Part shown: one piece after another, positions 9,278 to 18,614 of the stretch | How positions within the stretch are numbered: position 1 is the stretch's first letter | How the letters are laid out: every line of letters begins with the position of its first letter | Assembly: GCF_003989135.1 (NCBI RefSeq) | Contig: NZ_RYZZ01000007.1 | Span: 356,367 to 420,366 of the forward strand | Length of the DNA: 64,000 nt | DNA from: Peribacillus cavernae | GTDB lineage: Bacteria > Bacillota > Bacilli > Bacillales > DSM-1321 | Reading direction: 5' to 3' | Notes under the pieces: generated by a model | The model's input: the letters and a program-made list of their open reading frames with translations, nothing else | Databases searched by the model: none | What the model was told of the DNA's origin: nothing | Made by a program: the position numbers and the translations under genes

Positions 9278-10309
9278 ATGCTGTCTAGGTGGTCGGGTTC
9301 GTTTCAGGTTGCCGCGGTTTATGTCGGGACCATCGTTGGTGCTGGCTTTGCAACGGGAAAAGAAATTCTGGAGTTTTTTACTCAATACGGATTTTATGGA
9401 TTTCTAGGGATATTGATCGCAGGATATATATTTATTTTTACCGGTACAAAGATGATGCTGCTTTCATCGAGAGCAGGTGCTGCAACCTATGAAGATTTTA
9501 ATCGATACTTATTTGGGAAGAGAATTGCCGCAATCGTGAACGTTATTTTTCTTTTGATGCTGCTGGGAGTATCGTCGGTGATGATTTCAGGTGCCGGGGC
9601 TGTTTTTGAAGAGCAGCTTGGATTTTCGAAGGATACCGGCATCCTGATCACAATTGGGCTGGCTTCCGTTATTCTGGCCCTTGGCATGAAAGGGTTATTT
9701 GCCGTTAATTCATTTGTGGTCCCGGTCATGGTCTTCTTCAGTCTTATGCTTTGTTTTATCTCTATCAAGGGAGGAGGCTTTCTTGAGTCTTTTGTAAAGT
9801 TGCCCGAAGAGGGGTTGACATGGAAGGCACTCATTTCCCCGTTTGCCTACGCAGCCTTCAATCTAGGGCTTTCCCAGGCTGTTTTAGTGCCGGTTGCAAA
9901 TGAGATAGGCGATGAGAAGATCATTAAGAATGGAGGGATATTGGGAGGAGTATTCCTGACAGCGATTTTGTTATCAGGACATTTAGCGCTTGTCTCTCTG
10001 CCAGATGCGTCTATTTATGAAATACCTTCCGCTGAATTGATGAGGAGCGGGGCGTCAAGTTTTTACTGGATTTTCATTTTAGTGATTTATGGTGAAATTT
10101 TTACATCTGTAATCGGGAATATATTCGGATTGCAAAGGCAGATCAGTCATACATTTGCCAATATTCCGGGAACAGTCATTGTTTTTTTCATTTTTATGAT
10201 TACATATATAATCAGTAAAATCGAATATGGCAGTCTTCTCAGCTATCTATATCCTTTGTTTGGATATATTTGCATGATTTTTTTATTCCTTGTCTGGAAA
10301 AAGAAATGA
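9278..10309 (+). CDS. ykvI: YkvI family membrane transporter-like protein
   Basis: 343 residues and about ten transmembrane helices. The first helix carries VAAVYVGTIVGAGFATGKEI, the hallmark of the YkvI/COG3949 family, which resembles the first helix of LeuT-fold transporters. Substrate unknown. An upstream in-frame ATG (9257) lies within the purine-rich GGAGGGAGGAGGGG sequence; that sequence is a far better ribosome binding site for the ATG at 9278, which also starts the conserved part, so 9278 is chosen. The gene order mhqR - (peptidase) - ykvI resembles B. subtilis. Confidence 0.82.
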   Translation: MLSRWSGSFQVAAVYVGTIVGAGFATGKEILEFFTQYGFYGFLGILIAGYIFIFTGTKMMLLSSRAGAATYEDFNRYLFGKRIAAIVNVIFLLMLLGVSSVMISGAGAVFEEQLGFSKDTGILITIGLASVILALGMKGLFAVNSFVVPVMVFFSLMLCFISIKGGGFLESFVKLPEEGLTWKALISPFAYAAFNLGLSQAVLVPVANEIGDEKIIKNGGILGGVFLTAILLSGHLALVSLPDASIYEIPSAELMRSGASSFYWIFILVIYGEIFTSVIGNIFGLQRQISHTFANIPGTVIVFFIFMITYIISKIEYGSLLSYLYPLFGYICMIFLFLVWKKK

Positions 10310-10331
10310 AAAACGATCCCTCATAGAGAAT

Positions 10332-10364
10332 GTGGAACCGGCCCGGTCGGCGGATTCCACTTTT
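10332..10364 (+). terminator. Probable terminator after ykvI
   Basis: GTGGAACCG-type arm pairs with GGATTCCAC with an interior mismatch, followed by only TTTT. It would also lie downstream of the converging lipoprotein gene. Confidence 0.5.
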
Positions 10365-10387
10365 CAATCTTCAGGGTAGCAGATGGG

Positions 10388-11080
10388 TTAGTTCGTTTTT
10401 AAAATGGTTTTGCCCATTTCAATAAAGACCTGACGATGATCAGCGTCTATCGTCGTATAAATCGTCAACCTTACTGGGGTTTTTTTGTCCTTAATTAGGA
10501 CGGCAGTAACTCTTTCATTTCCGCTGATCACTTCTTGGACAGTACCATTGTCGACTGTTAGACCCGATTTAGTAATGGCAGTAACGCTATCTGAAATTGC
10601 TTTGAGCTGGGCTTTTGTATTTTCTTCAGTAGCAGTCCAGTCCACATCATCAGGAAGCAGTTCTATTCTCATAGAGACACCTTTTTCGCCTTTATGTGTA
10701 AGGATGTCCTTCCCTGGTTCTTCGCCGTTTAATTCGTATTCCGGTAGAACATATAAGCTAAACTTCTGGTTGTTGCTGTTTGTTAGAAAAGCGGTTTCTT
10801 CCTTCGCTTCGCCGTTTACTTCATACTGAAGGTTTTGTTCCATAATCCTGATCGTTCCTGAATTACCCTCATCTTTCGTTTGCTCGCCGTTTTCTTTACC
10901 AGATTCATCTGTATTATTTTCATTCGTATCACCTCGATTATGCTTGACGGTTTCTTCATTCTGCTTCGCGTTGCCTTCCTTTTTGTCTTCGCCGGCATTA
11001 TCATCTGCCTTCGTTCCGCATCCGCTCAAAAGAATACCGATAATAGAAAATCCAATGAAGAAAACGTTTAATCGACCCAT
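10388..11080 (-). CDS. Predicted lipoprotein of unknown function
   Basis: 230 residues. A type II signal peptide ends in the lipobox LLSGC, with the lipidated Cys at position 21. A long, very hydrophilic, low-complexity Asp/Glu/Lys/Asn linker (residues 25-75) follows, then a compact globular C-terminal domain of about 140 residues with no motif I recognise. The protein should be anchored on the outer face of the membrane. ATG start with AAGGAGG upstream. Single gene between ykvI and ykvS; no partner suggests a function. Confidence 0.75.
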   Translation of the reverse strand: MGRLNVFFIGFSIIGILLSGCGTKADDNAGEDKKEGNAKQNEETVKHNRGDTNENNTDESGKENGEQTKDEGNSGTIRIMEQNLQYEVNGEAKEETAFLTNSNNQKFSLYVLPEYELNGEEPGKDILTHKGEKGVSMRIELLPDDVDWTATEENTKAQLKAISDSVTAITKSGLTVDNGTVQEVISGNERVTAVLIKDKKTPVRLTIYTTIDADHRQVFIEMGKTILKTN

Positions 11081-11284
11081 ATTATTGCCTCCTTACTTTG
11101 TGTTTATCTCTTTGACAATTTCCAGGACAGATGCTTGAGAAAGATGTTGATATGAAAATAGACGAGTCCCCAACTAAAAAAGTTACAAATAAAAACCTTT
11201 CCTGAAAGTTTTCCACCCGGGCCGCTAAATGGCTGATAATTAGGGGGGTGCTTTGTCGGAAAGGTCCTTATTAGATACTCAAGC

Positions 11285-11473
11285 TTAGCGATAAGGCAAG
11301 TCAATAATTTTATAGTTTTTGTGGTTTACAACGGTTTTCTGTTCAAGCTCTAAATCCCGGTAATTATCCATATAGGTAACATCAACGATCACCGAGTTTT
11401 CATTCACTTTTTCTACGATCCCTCTTAATCCTTCGCGAAATTCAATTAAGTTTCCGATTTCAGCTTTTTTCAT
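11285..11473 (-). CDS. ykvS: YkvS family DUF2187 small protein
   Basis: 62 residues, all-beta looking: an N-terminal basic start MKKAEIGNLIEFREGLRGIV, then alternating hydrophobic strands and a terminal IIDLPYR. This matches the DUF2187/YkvS family, whose fold resembles a small KOW/SH3-like barrel. Function unknown. ATG preceded by GGGGATGG. Location beside ykvI agrees with B. subtilis. Confidence 0.82.
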   Translation of the reverse strand: MKKAEIGNLIEFREGLRGIVEKVNENSVIVDVTYMDNYRDLELEQKTVVNHKNYKIIDLPYR

Positions 11474-11803
11474 GCAACCATCCCCGATTCTATTTTTCGT
11501 GTTTTAGATAAGTGCAGCGTCTACTATTCTTGCAAACTCCAATGATAACGCTCTCATTTGCCTTGTATAAAGCGTTAAAAAACTTAAATTATTATTTTAC
11601 TTTACAGTTTGCACTATTTTTTTCTATTCGTAAAGGAATTTCATGCAATAAAAATACATTTTTTCCCTCTGGAGAACTAAATCAAGAAAAGGGAGCATGT
11701 AAACTTTCCAGTTGTATTTTTGTTTTCTTCATGTGAAACTAAATAGCGGTAAGCAGATAAATGAAACGAATTTCAATTGTGCCTTTTTAAGGGGGTAGAA
11801 GTC
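11474..11803. other. Gene-free interval of 330 bp
   Basis: AT-rich sequence between divergent genes. The open frames here have no ribosome binding site and no family resemblance. The interval should hold the promoters of ykvS (minus) and the small gene at 11804 (plus), but no convincing -35/-10 pair was identified. Confidence 0.5.
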
Positions 11804-11998
11804 TTGCAGGAACAGGAAGCGAATGAAATCCTTGAAAAGCTTGCTAACAGGGAATTGGAGGAACACAGGATTACAAAGGAGGAGTTTCCTTCATTCCGTT
11901 ATTTCCTTGTACAGAGAAAAGATTTTAAGCATTTCAGAGGAATTGCGCAGCATGGCGGTGAGGTCGTCTATCGTTATACGGACAAGCCAAGAAGCTGA
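11804..11998 (+). CDS. Small hypothetical protein
   Basis: 64 residues, starting MQEQEANEILEKLANRELEE and ending in KPRS. It begins with an acidic helix and continues into a basic, aromatic segment with strands (FRYFLVQRKDFKHFRG, EVVYRYT). I do not recognise the family. TTG at 11804 is preferred over the in-frame TTG at 11777 because the strong AAGGGGGT site (11790-11796) lies 8 bases in front of it and would be inside the longer frame. Confidence 0.65.
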   Translation: MQEQEANEILEKLANRELEEHRITKEEFPSFRYFLVQRKDFKHFRGIAQHGGEVVYRYTDKPRS

Positions 11999-12169
11999 CT
12001 ACAGGCGAGCATATATAAAAGTGGCAATGCCAAAGCTATCCCATGGTATTTCCCAGCTTGTTTTAGCGGTTATATATCAAGCGATGGCTTTTCAAAAAAA
12101 GGTATTTGGTTTTCCTGTTTACTATTGTGGTACATAATAAGCATCGAATATGAACAAGGAGATGAAAGG

Positions 12170-12910
12170 ATGAGCTTTTCAACGAAAACAGTGATCGTTA
12201 CTGGAGCGGGAAGTGGAATTGGAAAGGCAGTCGCCCTCGATTTTGGAAAGGAAGGGGCCAATGTCCTCATCGCTGAACTGGATGAGAAAACCGGTTCTGA
12301 AACAGCTGAACAAATACATGCATTAGGGGGCCGGTCCCTTTTTGTAAGGACAGACGTTAGGAGTGAAGTCGAAATCAAGCATGCCATCGATGAGGCGGTA
12401 CGTCATTTTGGCAGCCTGGATATACTAATCAACAATGCGGGCGTCTCCAAATTTAAGCCACTGTTTGATTTGAGTGTAAGTGATTTTGACGACATTTTAG
12501 CGATAAATCTACGCAGTGTTTTCATTGCTTCCAAGGAAGCTGCAAAAGTTATGAAACCTGGGTCAGCGATTGTTAATATGTCGTCTACAAGAGCTTTTAT
12601 GTCCGAAGGGGGTTCAGAGGCTTATGCAGCCTCAAAAGGCGGCATTATATCGCTAACACATGCCTTGGCTGCCTCGTTAAGTGAATCAAGAATACGTGTT
12701 AATTCCATCAGTCCAGGATGGATTGAGACTGGAGACTATGGGGAATTAACGGAAGGGGATCATAAGCAGCACTGGTCGAAGCGGGTAGGGAAGCCTTCCG
12801 ATATTGCTAGAGCATGCCTCTATTTATGTGACGAAGAAAACGACTTTGTGAATGGTGAAAACGTAACGATTGATGGCGGAATGACAAGAAAAATGATTTA
12901 TAAGGAATAG
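12170..12910 (+). CDS. SDR family NAD(P)-dependent oxidoreductase
   Basis: 246 residues. Classical short-chain dehydrogenase: cofactor motif TGAGSGIGKA near the N-terminus, NNAG (about residues 86-89), catalytic Ser in NMSSTRA and the catalytic YAASK pair, then NSISPGWI and a C-terminal DGGM. Reaction would be NAD(P)-linked oxidation or reduction of an alcohol/ketone; the substrate is unknown. The acidic residue after strand 2 (ELDEKT) suggests NAD(H) preference. The start ATG at 12170 follows GGAGATGAAAGG; the upstream in-frame ATG (12125) has no site. Confidence 0.85.
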   Translation: MSFSTKTVIVTGAGSGIGKAVALDFGKEGANVLIAELDEKTGSETAEQIHALGGRSLFVRTDVRSEVEIKHAIDEAVRHFGSLDILINNAGVSKFKPLFDLSVSDFDDILAINLRSVFIASKEAAKVMKPGSAIVNMSSTRAFMSEGGSEAYAASKGGIISLTHALAASLSESRIRVNSISPGWIETGDYGELTEGDHKQHWSKRVGKPSDIARACLYLCDEENDFVNGENVTIDGGMTRKMIYKE

Positions 12911-12922
12911 CACATGTAAAAT

Positions 12923-12964
12923 ATCCGCGGTGGATTTGTAATGGTAAGTATGCCGCGGATTTTT
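12923..12964 (+). terminator. Terminator after SDR gene
   Basis: ATCCGCGG (12923-12930) and CCGCGGAT (12953-12960) form a GC-rich 8-bp stem with a long loop, followed by TTTTG. Confidence 0.8.
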
Positions 12965-12996
12965 GCTAAACTTCATACCTCAGTCTAAAAATTAGC

Positions 12997-13046
12997 TTTT
13001 CGCTTAATTAAGAACAGTTTTCGCTCGATTATCTATTTTTTCGCTT
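12997..13046. repeat. Short TTTTCGCTT array (3 units)
   Basis: TTTTCGCTT or TTTTCGCTC occurs at 12997, 13018 and 13038, i.e. at spacings of 21 and 20 bp, with AT-rich sequence between. The same unit and spacing form a seven-unit array at 30340-30472. Confidence 0.75.
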
Positions 13047-13122
13047 GAATAAAGGTTTTTTTTTGAAGTAGCTTAAATTGTATGTTTAATATTGATTTTA
13101 TAAAGATTTTAGTGAGATGTTA

Positions 13123-13995
13123 TTATCTCTGCGACTTGCGGAAACCGTCCTGTTCCGCTACTGTCTCTGTGCAGAACATCTCTTCAGGTTTTGTAATGCT
13201 GTAATACTGCCCTGAAGGGATATGATATACCTTCTCTCCGCGTAAATTGACATTTCCCTTGATTTGAGGGTTTTTACATGAGTCGTCTTTTTGGAGCTCT
13301 TCTGTATTTACATAAGAACTTGCAGCCGGCCGATCTATCGAGTCATCGAACCCCTGTGATGTGGCATAGTTTTCAATCGACCAAATACCAATCTCCTTTT
13401 GCCTCGCCTGCTCCTGAAGCTCGCGGAATTGATCGATATATTTCGTGTTGGGCGCGTATACATAAGCGACTCTTGCAAGGCCTTTTTCAATCAGCTTTTG
13501 ATTGACACTTTCCCCGTTCACGTAGAAATAAGCAAGCAATCTTCCGTATTTATCCCGCTCGTTGATTCCTGGCTCGACTTCTATAGCTGTACCAGGGGGC
13601 ATCATTTTCTTTGAAAGTTGGCTTGCTTCTAGTCCAAACGGCTGCACCGGCTTTGAGGGATGCACCGTTTCGGGTGTATCGATTAACAAAAGCCTTACCG
13701 TTTCCTCGTGGCCATTCTTCATTTTTATTTTCACTGTGTCTCCGTCAATGACTTTGACCACAGTAGCGGGCAGTGTTTTTCCTTTTGTTTCTTCTGGTTG
13801 TTCTTGTCTTGGAATCGTTTGATTGCCGCTACCCTGTGGTTGTTCATCCTCGTTCTCTATCATTGTGGTTCGGCTTTGTTCGGTATCCTGGTTTTGACCG
13901 GATTTTTCCTGAGATGGCTGCTGACACGCGGTCAGCAAACTTAAAATAAGGACCAGCCAAACAGCAGGCTTAAATATAGCTAAGGCTTTCTGCAT
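13123..13995 (-). CDS. Lipid-anchored thermonuclease family protein (YncB-like)
   Basis: 290 residues. Signal peptide with lipobox LLTAC (Cys24), an Asp/Glu/Gln-rich linker, then a staphylococcal-nuclease fold (about residues 80-215): VVKVIDGDTVKIK, catalytic Arg in VRLLLIDTPET, NERDKYGRLLAY and NQKLIEKGLARV. A short C-terminal module with Cys-x-x-P-x-I-K-G-N-x-N and HIPSGQYY...FCTE resembles the 'sunset' domain found on Bacillus surface nucleases. It should degrade extracellular DNA/RNA using Ca2+. Two ATGs are possible; the second (13995) has GGAG at proper distance, the first only 2 bases from it. Confidence 0.85.
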   Translation of the reverse strand: MQKALAIFKPAVWLVLILSLLTACQQPSQEKSGQNQDTEQSRTTMIENEDEQPQGSGNQTIPRQEQPEETKGKTLPATVVKVIDGDTVKIKMKNGHEETVRLLLIDTPETVHPSKPVQPFGLEASQLSKKMMPPGTAIEVEPGINERDKYGRLLAYFYVNGESVNQKLIEKGLARVAYVYAPNTKYIDQFRELQEQARQKEIGIWSIENYATSQGFDDSIDRPAASSYVNTEELQKDDSCKNPQIKGNVNLRGEKVYHIPSGQYYSITKPEEMFCTETVAEQDGFRKSQR

Positions 13996-14428
13996 TTCCA
14001 TGACTCCATTCTGTAATGATTCTCAATGCTGCGGGTAGCAAATAGCTAGTAAAAGCATGTAAGATTATAATACCTTACCCTTAGAAGGAAAGAAATGAGA
14101 AAATGGCTTCGGAATGCCGGGAAAGGAGCAGGAATGTTTTTTTTTTGAAGGATGTCAGTTATAAAAATATCATTCGACTGAAAGGGTATGAACAAAATGT
14201 GAGGTTAAGAGGGAGACATCCTCTTTACAGACACGGATTCTTTTATTTGATTTGAAAACATTTATTCGGTAAATTGTAATAGTGAAATGTGATACGTTTC
14301 CAAAGACTGTTTTTCTTTTTTTAAAAAATAGAATTTTCCCAAGCAGGGAATAATGAACATATTAAAAATTCTATAAATAAAAGGTAAGACAAAGCTTCAT
14401 CAAATTATTGGTAAGGAGAATGACTAAC
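13996..14428. other. Gene-free interval upstream of ptsH (433 bp)
   Basis: No convincing gene. It contains the ptsH promoter candidate, a poly-T run near 14136-14145 and AT-rich sequence. In B. subtilis ptsG and glcT precede ptsH; neither is present here. Confidence 0.6.
14252..14280 (+). promoter_or_regulatory. Candidate sigma-A promoter of ptsHI
   Basis: TTGAAA (14252-14257), 17-base spacer, TGTAAT (14275-14280). This gives an untranslated leader of roughly 140 bases before the HPr start. Confidence 0.55.
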
Positions 14429-14695
14429 ATGGCAGAAAAGTCTTTTAAAGTAATCGCAGAAACAGGAATCCATGCACGCCCGGCCACTTTGCTTGTACAG
14501 GCTGCAGGAAAGTTCGATTCTGAAATCAATCTTGAGTACAAAGGGAAAAAAGTTAATCTTAAATCCATCATGGGCGTCATGTCACTTGGTGTCGGCAAAG
14601 ATGCAGAGATTACGATCTCAGCTCAGGGAAGCGACGAGCAGGACGCGTTGAATACGCTTGAAGAAACTTTGAAAAAAGAAGGTTTAGCTGAATAA
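14429..14695 (+). CDS. ptsH: Phosphocarrier protein HPr
   Basis: 88 residues. HPr carries phosphate from Enzyme I to the sugar-specific EII components of the PTS and, as HPr-Ser46-P, acts as CcpA co-repressor. His15 lies in [11 protein letters not shown] and the HPr-kinase site Ser46 in [10 protein letters not shown]; both are counted directly from the chosen start. The ATG at 14429 follows AAGGAGAATGACTAAC; the TTG at 14408 would add residues not found in HPr. The stop overlaps the ptsI start by one base (TAATG). Confidence 0.97.
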   Translation: MAEKSFKVIAETGIHARPATLLVQAAGKFDSEINLEYKGKKVNLKSIMGVMSLGVGKDAEITISAQGSDEQDALNTLEETLKKEGLAE

Positions 14696-16410
14696 TGTCT
14701 ACATTATTAAACGGCATTGCCGCGTCAAACGGATATGCGATTGCAAAAGCTTACCGGTTAATTGAACCGGATTTATCGGTGTCGAAGCAAACGATTGAAT
14801 CACCTGAAGAAGAAGCGTCCAGATTTCAAAAAGCGGTGGAAACTTCAAAATCCGAATTGCAGATTATCCGGGATAAAGCAGAAAAAGATTTGGGGGCCGA
14901 TAAAGCGGCTATTTTTGATGCTCACCTATTAGTTGTTAGTGACCCCGAATTGCTGGGACCAATCGAGGAAAAGATCAAATCTGAAAGCATAAATGCGGAG
15001 TTTGCCCTGAAAGATACGGCGGATATGTTTGTCGCCATGTTTGAACAAATGGATAATGAATATATGAGAGAACGTGCTGCCGACATTCGTGACGTAACAA
15101 AACGTATTCTTTCCCATCTTCTTGGCGTCCAGATTCCCAACCCCAACATGATTCAGGAAGAAGTAGTCATCGTTGCCGAGGATTTAACGCCATCAGATAC
15201 CGCGCAATTAAACCGCGAGTATGTCAGAGGCTTTACGACTGATGTGGGCGGGCGTACTTCCCATTCCGCAATCATGGCCCGTTCTATGGAAATTCCTGCG
15301 GTCGTAGGAACAAAAGAAGCGACTTCCACGATTCAAAATGGAGATATGGTAATCGTGGACGGTCTAAATGGTGAAGTCCATATTAACCCGACTCCTGAGC
15401 TAATTCAAAAATATAAAGAGCAAGCGGCTGCCCATGAACTGCAAAAGGCTGAATGGAGTAAGCTTGTTAACGAAAAAACAGTTTCAGCTGACGGACATCA
15501 TGTTGAACTTGCGGCCAACATTGGCACGCCAAAGGATTTAGAAGGTGTTGTTAACAATGGCGGAGAAGGGATTGGCCTTTACCGTACAGAGTTCCTGTAC
15601 ATGGGAAGAGACCAGCTGCCGACCGAGGACGAGCAGTTTGAAGCATACAAAGCGGTCCTTGAAGGCATGGAAGGAAAACCGGTTGTCGTCCGCACCCTGG
15701 ATATCGGCGGAGACAAGGAGCTTCCTTATTTAAATCTTCCTAAAGAAATGAATCCGTTCCTCGGGTTCCGTGCGATTCGACTATGCCTTGAAGAACAGGA
15801 TATATTTCGGACCCAGTTACGCGCATTACTTCGTGCCAGCAAGTCAGGAAACCTGAAAATCATGTTCCCGATGATTGCGACACTTGGGGAATTCCGTCAG
15901 GCCAAAGAGATTCTAGAAGAAGAAAAGCAGAAACTCGTTGCAGAGGGAACCCAGGTATCGGATCAGATAGAAGTCGGCATTATGGTTGAAATTCCTTCTA
16001 CGGCCGTTATGGCAGATACGTTTGCGAAAGAAGTCGATTTTTTCAGTATCGGGACCAATGATTTGATTCAATACACCATGGCCGCAGACCGGATGAACGA
16101 ACGGGTTTCTTATTTGTACCAGCCGTATAATCCAGCAATCCTGCGCCTTGTTAAAATGGTCATTGTTGCCGCTCATAAACAAGGAAAATGGGCAGGTATG
16201 TGCGGTGAGATGGCCGGTGATGAAACAGCCATTCCTGTCTTGTTAGGCCTTGGTTTAGATGAATTTTCGATGAGTGCAACTTCAATCCTAAAGGCACGCT
16301 CGCTCATCAGTAAATTGTCGAAAGCCGATATGGAAAGCCTGGCTGAATCTGTTTTGGCCATGGATACAAATGAGGCTGTTAGAGAAGCTGTAAATAAAGC
16401 TATAAAATAA
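14695..16410 (+). CDS. ptsI: PTS Enzyme I (phosphoenolpyruvate-protein phosphotransferase)
   Basis: 571 residues, normal size for Enzyme I. It takes phosphate from PEP and passes it to HPr. The phospho-histidine is His190 in [12 protein letters not shown]. The PEP-binding barrel follows with [38 protein letters not shown]-like [30 protein letters not shown] and catalytic Cys in GMCGEMAGD. It is translationally coupled to ptsH through the TAATG overlap, and a strong terminator ends the unit after ptsI. Confidence 0.97.
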   Translation: MSTLLNGIAASNGYAIAKAYRLIEPDLSVSKQTIESPEEEASRFQKAVETSKSELQIIRDKAEKDLGADKAAIFDAHLLVVSDPELLGPIEEKIKSESINAEFALKDTADMFVAMFEQMDNEYMRERAADIRDVTKRILSHLLGVQIPNPNMIQEEVVIVAEDLTPSDTAQLNREYVRGFTTDVGGRTSHSAIMARSMEIPAVVGTKEATSTIQNGDMVIVDGLNGEVHINPTPELIQKYKEQAAAHELQKAEWSKLVNEKTVSADGHHVELAANIGTPKDLEGVVNNGGEGIGLYRTEFLYMGRDQLPTEDEQFEAYKAVLEGMEGKPVVVRTLDIGGDKELPYLNLPKEMNPFLGFRAIRLCLEEQDIFRTQLRALLRASKSGNLKIMFPMIATLGEFRQAKEILEEEKQKLVAEGTQVSDQIEVGIMVEIPSTAVMADTFAKEVDFFSIGTNDLIQYTMAADRMNERVSYLYQPYNPAILRLVKMVIVAAHKQGKWAGMCGEMAGDETAIPVLLGLGLDEFSMSATSILKARSLISKLSKADMESLAESVLAMDTNEAVREAVNKAIK

Positions 16411-16416
16411 AAAAAT

Positions 16417-16451
16417 GGCTGAATTACTACATTGGTAATTCAGCCGTTTTT
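16417..16451 (+). terminator. Terminator of ptsHI
   Basis: GGCTGAATTAC (16417-16427) and GTAATTCAGCC (16434-16444) form a perfect 11-bp stem with a 6-base loop followed by GTTTTTT. Confidence 0.93.
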
Positions 16452-16795
16452 TAACGTGTTTTGTCGGATGTCATCAAGTATAAGAATGTGGAACCAGATA
16501 CAACACATTAGATAATTAATTAGAAAAGGACTTTTTAGTTTTTTTCAAAAGAGGTTTTGTGATCTTTACGAGGGGGTATATCTAGAATATGCACAGTTGT
16601 TTTGCCCAGTTAAAGCAGCTGACATTCTTATTTCCCCCTTTTTTTTAGCCGGCTTGAGTTCTCTCAGCCGGTTTTTTTGCTGTTCCCCGTTAATAAACGA
16701 TTAATCTACACATTTTCATATGAAAAGGTATAATGATACTATTAAGGCAATTTTCTAAAAACAATGTGAAACTAGAAACGAAGGGAGTATGGAAA
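16452..16795. other. Gene-free interval with a second hairpin terminator
   Basis: 344 bases between ptsI and the next gene. It contains a terminator at 16649-16678. Between the two terminators is GAGGGGG (16570) followed by an ATG (16589) opening a 19-codon frame, MHSCFAQLKQLTFLFPPFF; this could be a short leader peptide or a decayed gene end. No other feature seen. Confidence 0.5.
16649..16678 (+). terminator. Intrinsic terminator
   Basis: CCGGCTTGAG pairs with CTCAGCCGG (one bulged T) and is followed by seven T. It implies a separate short transcript between ptsI and 16680. Confidence 0.8.
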
Positions 16796-17581
16796 ATGGA
16801 TTATCAATTACAAGGGAAAAATGCGATCGTTGTAGCATCCAGCCAGGGTTTGGGAAAGGCAATCGCAGCTGAATTACTGAAAGAGGGAGCTAATGTCCTG
16901 ATTGTAAGCCGTGATGAAGACAAATTAGCCACCGTTCAAGCAGAGCTTTCAGAGATCGCTAAAGGCCGTATTATGTACTCCCGTGCAGATGTTAAGAACC
17001 CTGCAGATATTAAAGCAATGGTTGAGAAAGCGGCAGCTGAATTTGGCGGGATTGATATCCTTGTCAATAATGCCGGCGGGCCTCCAGCAGGGTCATTTGA
17101 ACAAATGACGGATGATGACTGGCAGAGTTCTTTTGAACTGAATCTCTTAAGCTATATTCGGACTATCCGTGAATGTCTGCCTCATCTAAAGCAGCATGGC
17201 GGCAAAATTATTAATATTGCTTCTTCTTCTATAAAAGAACCAATCCCTGGTTTGATTTTATCAAACACATTTCGGACAGCAATTGTTGGGTTATCAAAAA
17301 CGCTGGCTGATGAGCTTGCCGAATATGGAATCCTCATCAATACCGTGGCACCTGGCCGGATTGCGACTGATCGTGTCCGCCATCTAGATGGAGTAAATGC
17401 AGAGAAAAAAGGCGTTTCCATCGAGAAAGTGGAAGAAGGGATGAAGGAAAGAATCCCCCTTGGCCGTTATGGAAAGCCAGAGGAATTTGCGAGGGTGGTT
17501 ACCTTTCTTGTCTCTAATGCCAATACGTATATGACAGGCAGCGCCTTTCTTGTTGACGGCGGGATGGTAAAATCGATCTAA
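16796..17581 (+). CDS. SDR family protein with a non-canonical active site
   Basis: 261 residues. Rossmann fold with cofactor loop SSQGLGKAIA (the usual TGxxxGIG is changed), NNAGGP, and catalytic-region Ser in IINIASSSIKEP. The segment that normally reads YxxSK is instead LSNTFRTAIVGLSKTLA: aligned on the conserved GLSK, Tyr is replaced by Ser and Lys by Arg. I recall a branch of Bacillus/Thermus SDRs with this L-S-N-x-x-R pattern; it probably does different chemistry or uses another base. The ATG at 16796 follows AAGGGAG. It lies 81 bp ahead of the YkwC-type dehydrogenase and could be co-transcribed with it. Confidence 0.82.
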   Translation: MDYQLQGKNAIVVASSQGLGKAIAAELLKEGANVLIVSRDEDKLATVQAELSEIAKGRIMYSRADVKNPADIKAMVEKAAAEFGGIDILVNNAGGPPAGSFEQMTDDDWQSSFELNLLSYIRTIRECLPHLKQHGGKIINIASSSIKEPIPGLILSNTFRTAIVGLSKTLADELAEYGILINTVAPGRIATDRVRHLDGVNAEKKGVSIEKVEEGMKERIPLGRYGKPEEFARVVTFLVSNANTYMTGSAFLVDGGMVKSI

Positions 17582-17662
17582 ACGATCCAGGCTTCACCGA
17601 AGATATGCTGAACACGCCTGTTCTTGCTTACTTGTGAAAAATCTGCAATAGGAGTGAACAAG

Positions 17663-18541
17663 ATGGATTTAAATAAAGAGAATACAACTATCGGTTTTAT
17701 TGGTACAGGCGTCATGGGGAAAAGCATGGCAGGCCATCTGCTTGACGCGAGGTACAGAATGGTTGTTTACAACCGGTCAAAGGAGAAAGCGCAAGAACTG
17801 CTGAATAAAGGAGCGCAGTGGGCGGATTCTCCGAGGGAAATGGCTCAGAAAGCTAATGTGATCTTTTCGATTGTTGGAGATCAGCGTGATGTGGAGGGCA
17901 TTTACTTTGGCAGCGAAGGCATCATCCAGAACGGCAACGAAGATACATATTTAATTGACATGACCACATCGACTCCATCCCTTGCCGAAAGGATTTTCAC
18001 TGAGGCGAAGAATAAAGGCATGCATTCAATCGATGCCCCTGTTTCAGGAGGCGATATAGGCGCAAGAGAGGCAAGATTGGCGATCATGGCTGGAGGTGCT
18101 GAGGCTGATTTTGAAGCCGTTACACCGCTATTGGAAATTATCGGAAGTAACATTGTTTACCAGGGGCCTGCCGGCGCAGGTCAGCATACAAAAATGTGCA
18201 ACCAAATTGCGATTGCATCTAATATGATTGGGGTCAGCGAAGCGGTTGTTTACGCAAAGAAAGCAGGTTTGGATCCTGAAAAAGTATTGCAAACAATATC
18301 ATCCGGGGCAGCAGGTAGCTGGTCGTTATCGAATCTTGCACCAAGAATGGTGAAGGGTGATTTTGAACCGGGCTTTTTTATTAAGCATTTTATTAAAGAT
18401 ATGAATATCGCCCTCGAAGAAGCGGAAAAAATGGGCATGGACGCACCTGGGCTTTCGCTTGCAAAATCTTTGTATGAACAGCTTGCTGAAGCAGGGGAAG
18501 CATACAGTGGCACACAGGCTCTATACAAACACTGGAAGTAA
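17663..18541 (+). CDS. ykwC: Beta-hydroxyacid dehydrogenase (3-hydroxyisobutyrate dehydrogenase family, YkwC-like)
   Basis: 292 residues. N-terminal NAD(P) fold with IGFIGTGVMGKSMAGHL, then Arg in YNRSKEKA suggesting NADP; substrate motif DAPVSGGDIGAREA (about residues 125-138) and catalytic Lys in GAGQHTKMCNQI. The C-terminal all-helical domain completes the family layout. It would oxidise a beta-hydroxyacid such as 3-hydroxyisobutyrate or a tartronate-type acid; the true substrate is unknown. ATG at 17663 follows GGAGTG. Position after ptsI matches ykwC in B. subtilis. Confidence 0.85.
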   Translation: MDLNKENTTIGFIGTGVMGKSMAGHLLDARYRMVVYNRSKEKAQELLNKGAQWADSPREMAQKANVIFSIVGDQRDVEGIYFGSEGIIQNGNEDTYLIDMTTSTPSLAERIFTEAKNKGMHSIDAPVSGGDIGAREARLAIMAGGAEADFEAVTPLLEIIGSNIVYQGPAGAGQHTKMCNQIAIASNMIGVSEAVVYAKKAGLDPEKVLQTISSGAAGSWSLSNLAPRMVKGDFEPGFFIKHFIKDMNIALEEAEKMGMDAPGLSLAKSLYEQLAEAGEAYSGTQALYKHWK

Positions 18542-18614
18542 TCAAGGATATTAGGGTATAAGCTCCCTCTTTTATGAATAGGTTTTACTAAACCTTTCGT
18601 AAGGGGGACGGTGT

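Noticed and set aside
11512-11736. Open frame of 74 codons between ykvS and the small gene at 11804
   Set aside because: No ribosome binding site, AT-rich composition and no conserved motif.
13123-14001. Idea that the nuclease is a competence DNA-entry nuclease (NucA)
   Set aside because: The motifs are of the staphylococcal nuclease (YncB) type, with a lipobox and a C-terminal sunset-like module, not of NucA.
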